Assembly (NCBI RefSeq): GCF_003732265.1
Contig: NZ_MOBK01000004.1
Location: 62,001 to 126,000 of the forward strand
Reading direction: 5' to 3'
From: Pseudomonas brassicacearum
Lineage (GTDB): Bacteria; Pseudomonadota; Gammaproteobacteria; Pseudomonadales; Pseudomonadaceae
DNA length: 64,000 nt
Below the pieces are notes generated by a model. That model was not told the origin of the DNA, did no database searches, and saw nothing but the letters and a program-made list of their open reading frames with translations. This document shows positions 61,647-64,000 of this stretch, in pieces. Every line of letters starts with the position of its first letter. The stretch's first letter is position 1. The position numbers and the translations under genes are program-made.

Positions 61647-63047
61647 ATGAGCAGCTACGACGTCGTGATTCTGGGCGGTGGCCCCGGTGGTTATAACGCC
61701 GCAATCCGTGCCGGCCAGCTGGGTTTGAAAGCGGCTTGCGTTGAAGGTCGCGCCACCCTCGGCGGCACCTGCCTGAACGTCGGCTGCATGCCGTCCAAGG
61801 CGCTGTTGCACGCGTCCGAACTCTACGACGCGGCCATGGGCGTGGAATTCGCCAACCTGGGCATCGAGGTCAAACCCACCCTCAACCTCGCCCAGATGAT
61901 GAAACAAAAGGATGAAAGCGTTACCGGGCTGACCAAAGGCATCGAGTTTCTGTTTCGCAAAAACAAAGTCGACTGGATCAAGGGCTGGGGCCACATCGAC
62001 GGGCCGGGCAAAGTCACGGTCACCGACAGTGCCGGCGGCAAGACCGAGCTGAGCGCCAAGGACATCATCATCGCCACCGGCTCCGAGCCCACTCCCCTGC
62101 CGGGCGTCGACATCGATAACCAGCGCATCCTCGATTCCACCGGCGCGCTGTCGCTGGCCGAAGTGCCCAAGCATTTGGTGGTGATCGGTGCCGGCGTCAT
62201 TGGCCTGGAACTGGGCTCCGTGTGGCGGCGCCTGGGTGCTCAAGTCACGGTAGTCGAATTTCTCGACCGCATCTGTCCCGGCGTGGATGTGGAGGCTGGC
62301 AAAACCCTTCAGCGTTCGCTGAGTAAACAAGGCATCACCTTCAAGTTGAGCTCGAAAGTCACCAGCGCCACTTCAACGGCCGGCGGTGTTCAGCTCAGCA
62401 TTGAACCGGCGGCCGGTGGCACCGCCGAGCTGCTCGAGGCCGATTACGTGCTGGTGTCGATCGGGCGCCGGCCTTACACCCAGGGCCTGGGGCTGGAAAA
62501 CGTCGGCCTCGCCACGGACAAGCGCGGCATGCTCGCCAACAAGGGCCACCGCACCGAAGCACCAGGCGTGTGGGTGATCGGGGACGTCACCTCCGGGCCG
62601 ATGCTCGCCCACAAGGCCGAAGATGAAGCCATGGCCTGCGTGGAACAGATCGTCGGCAAGGCTGGCGAGGTGAATTACAACCTGATTCCCAGCGTGGTCT
62701 ACACCAAACCGGAGCTGGCCAGCGTCGGCAAGACCGAAGAGCAGCTCAAGGCCGAAGGTCGCGCGTACAAGGTCGGTAAATTCCCGTTCACCGCCAACAG
62801 CCGAGCCAAGATCAACCACGAAACCGAAGGCTTCGCCAAAGTGCTGGCCGATGAACGCACGGACGAAATTCTCGGCGTGCATCTCGTAGGCCCGAGCGTC
62901 AGTGAAATGATTGGCGAGTATTGCGTGGCGATGGAGTTCAGCGCCTCGGCCGAGGACATTGCGTTGACATGCCATCCGCACCCGACACGGTCAGAAGCGT
63001 TGCGTCAGGCGGCGATGAATGTGGAGGGGATGGCGACGCAGATGTAA
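61647..63047 (+). CDS. lpd3: Dihydrolipoyl dehydrogenase
   Basis: A 466-residue flavoenzyme reoxidising dihydrolipoamide in 2-oxo acid dehydrogenase or glycine-cleavage complexes. FAD-binding GGGPGGYNAA near residue 10, redox disulfide GGTCLNVGCMPSKALL near residue 42, NAD-binding GAGVIGLELGSVW near residue 186, second FAD motif VIGDVTSGPMLAHKA, and the catalytic base HPHPTRSEAL near residue 446. CAGGAG precedes the ATG. It stands alone, not beside E1/E2 genes, and resembles the stand-alone Lpd3 of Pseudomonas (PA4829). Confidence 0.93.
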   Translation: MSSYDVVILGGGPGGYNAAIRAGQLGLKAACVEGRATLGGTCLNVGCMPSKALLHASELYDAAMGVEFANLGIEVKPTLNLAQMMKQKDESVTGLTKGIEFLFRKNKVDWIKGWGHIDGPGKVTVTDSAGGKTELSAKDIIIATGSEPTPLPGVDIDNQRILDSTGALSLAEVPKHLVVIGAGVIGLELGSVWRRLGAQVTVVEFLDRICPGVDVEAGKTLQRSLSKQGITFKLSSKVTSATSTAGGVQLSIEPAAGGTAELLEADYVLVSIGRRPYTQGLGLENVGLATDKRGMLANKGHRTEAPGVWVIGDVTSGPMLAHKAEDEAMACVEQIVGKAGEVNYNLIPSVVYTKPELASVGKTEEQLKAEGRAYKVGKFPFTANSRAKINHETEGFAKVLADERTDEILGVHLVGPSVSEMIGEYCVAMEFSASAEDIALTCHPHPTRSEALRQAAMNVEGMATQM

Positions 63048-63075
63048 GGCTTTGAGTCTTGCGTAAACAGGTCTG

Positions 63076-63163
63076 GCCCCTTCGCGAGCAGGCTCGCTCC
63101 CACACTGGTTATGTGTACGCCACACATCAACTGTGGGAGCGAGCCTGCTCGCGAAAGGGGCGA
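63076..63163. repeat. REP pair (REPIN), family 1
   Basis: Inverted arms CTTCGCGAGCAGGCTCGCTC and TGTGGGAGCGAGCCTGCTCG with extended pairing (GCCCC... and ...GGGGC) around a spacer of about 25 bp, between the lpd and lrp stops. Confidence 0.9.
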
Positions 63164-63169
63164 CCCGGT

Positions 63170-63643
63170 CTAAAGCGGCAAATGCCCCAACGGCAACGCC
63201 CCCGGCGTCTTCACCGTATGAATCGCAAAGTTACTGCGGATATCGCTCACCCCCGGCAATTTCAGCAGCCGCTCGGTCAGAAAGCGGTCATACCCACGCA
63301 AATCCGGCACCACCACCTGCAGTAGAAAATCCGATTCCCCAGACACCAGAAACGCCGAAATCACCTCAGGCAACGCCGTCACCGCCACCCGGAACGCTTC
63401 GGCTTGCTCATCGTTGTGCCGCTCGACTTTGACCCCGACAAACACCGTCAGCCCCAACCCCACTTCGTCGCGATCCAGATTGGCCTGATAGCCGCGAATC
63501 ACCCCGGCCTCTTCCAGCATCCGTACCCGACGCAAACAGGGTGAGGCGGATAAACCGATTTCGTCGGCCAATTGCACATTGCTCAGTCGACCGTCCCGTT
63601 GCAGGGCCGCGAGGATCTTGCGGTCGTAGGCGTCCAGTTTCAT
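63170..63643 (-). CDS. Lrp/AsnC-family transcriptional regulator
   Basis: A 157-residue regulator. AsnC winged helix at residues 1-60 (LDAYDRKILAALQRDGRLSN, LADEIGLSASPCLRRVRMLE) and the RAM effector domain at about 70-145 (VFVGVKVERHN, SGESDFLLQVVVPDLRGYDRFL). It is divergent, 144 bp away, from a LysE-type exporter gene, a frequent pairing in which the Lrp protein induces amino-acid export. Effector unknown. Confidence 0.92.
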   Translation of the reverse strand: MKLDAYDRKILAALQRDGRLSNVQLADEIGLSASPCLRRVRMLEEAGVIRGYQANLDRDEVGLGLTVFVGVKVERHNDEQAEAFRVAVTALPEVISAFLVSGESDFLLQVVVPDLRGYDRFLTERLLKLPGVSDIRSNFAIHTVKTPGALPLGHLPL

Positions 63644-63787
63644 GGTTTGGTAGATCCTGATGGTCCGATCATGCGTAAGCAGCAGGTTATGCCAATTTCC
63701 CCTGCTTTAGAAGCTGACTAAGCAACCACCTGCCCTGCCCTTGCGTCCTAGACTGAGCTACCGAATCGACAACGAAAGGAGCGCAAC

Positions 63788-64000
63788 ATGGCAGGACTCT
63801 GGCTGTTTTTCATGGCATTGGCGGTGGTGTATTTGTTGCCCGGGCCGGACATGATCCTCCTGCTGCAAACCGGCGCCCGTCAGGGAAAAGGAGCGGCGTT
63901 GGCGACGGCGGTAGGCCTGGGGATTGCGCGTGGCTGCCATGTGGCGTTAGCCGCGTTGGGGCTGGCGGCGTTGTTCAAAGCGGCGCCCTGGACGTTCGAT
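63788..64000 (+). CDS. LysE/RhtB-family amino-acid exporter (cut by window end)
   Basis: First 71 codons of a membrane exporter. MAGLWLFFMALAVVYLLPGPDMI is the typical LysE first helix with the conserved L-P-G-P-D, then GARQGKGAALATAVGLGIARGCHVALAALGL, the second helix region. AAAGGA precedes the ATG by 8 bases. The rest lies beyond the window. Divergent from the Lrp gene. Substrate (lysine, threonine, homoserine or other) unknown. Confidence 0.88.
   Translation, partial: MAGLWLFFMALAVVYLLPGPDMILLLQTGARQGKGAALATAVGLGIARGCHVALAALGLAALFKAAPWTFD

Noticed and set aside
1..64000. CRISPR arrays, tRNA or rRNA genes, prophage or complete IS elements
   Set aside because: No regularly spaced repeat arrays, cloverleaf-like sequences or transposase/integrase frames were seen; the only arrays are REP pairs, the mocR linker repeats and the HipA operators.

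Overview
The window is a GC-rich chromosomal segment of a fluorescent-group Pseudomonas. The evidence is codon usage and GC level, P. aeruginosa-like gene neighbourhoods (pycAB with a divergent LysR gene and an RpiR gene, the Zur-regulon cluster around zigA/amiA/folE2, the hmtA operon), and many Pseudomonas-type REP pairs (cores like GTGGGAGCGGGCTTGCTCGCG) between genes. No rRNA, tRNA, CRISPR array or complete insertion sequence was seen.

Layout. 1-6.0 kb: amino-acid and polyamine metabolism (3'-part of an AGCS symporter, L-asparaginase, AraC regulator, acetylpolyamine amidohydrolase, polyamine-binding protein). 6.1-15.4 kb: two tandem, colinear giant genes (about 1,527 and 1,514 aa) resembling the dermonecrotic-toxin-like (DUF6543) family, each behind a similar terminator and conserved upstream element. 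15.4-18.8 kb: a MocR regulator divergent from a PaiB-GNAT-GNAT operon; the mocR linker is written by 12-bp repeats that look like DnaA boxes. 18.9-23.3 kb: an AT-richer accessory patch with a HipA-like kinase upstream of its XRE partner, four evenly spaced TGCA-N6-TGCA operator candidates, an autotransporter 3' remnant and an intact autotransporter. 23.4-29.1 kb: two-subunit pyruvate/oxaloacetate carboxylase (pycA, pycB), divergent LysR, and an RpiR/HexR-type regulator with a perfect HexR-like operator. 29.1-40.6 kb: GGDEF/EAL protein, uvrD, EamA half-transporter, Tim44-like protein, SMI1/KNR4 protein, CPA2 antiporter, acyl-CoA thioesterase, pdxY.

40.6-50.0 kb is a zinc-starvation (Zur) island: two COG0523 GTPases, a DUF1826 protein, two small secreted proteins, an N-acetylmuramoyl-L-alanine amidase, zinc-flexible GTP cyclohydrolase FolE2, a ZnuCBA-type ABC importer and a threonyl-tRNA-synthetase-like protein with no catalytic core. 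Zur-box-like palindromes lie in the two divergent promoters. A third Zur-like box precedes the 61.5-55.5 kb operon (three SPFH proteins, one with a 17-histidine N-terminus, plus an HmtA-type P-type ATPase). Directly downstream is a bufferin-type RiPP operon (bufA1, MNIO bufB, bufC). Together these form a metal-homeostasis super-locus combining zinc acquisition, zinc allocation, zinc-sparing paralogs and probable copper chelation. Between the two parts lie DUF3617, cardiolipin synthase and cyclopropane fatty-acid synthase genes. The window ends with lpd, an Lrp regulator and the start of a LysE-type exporter.
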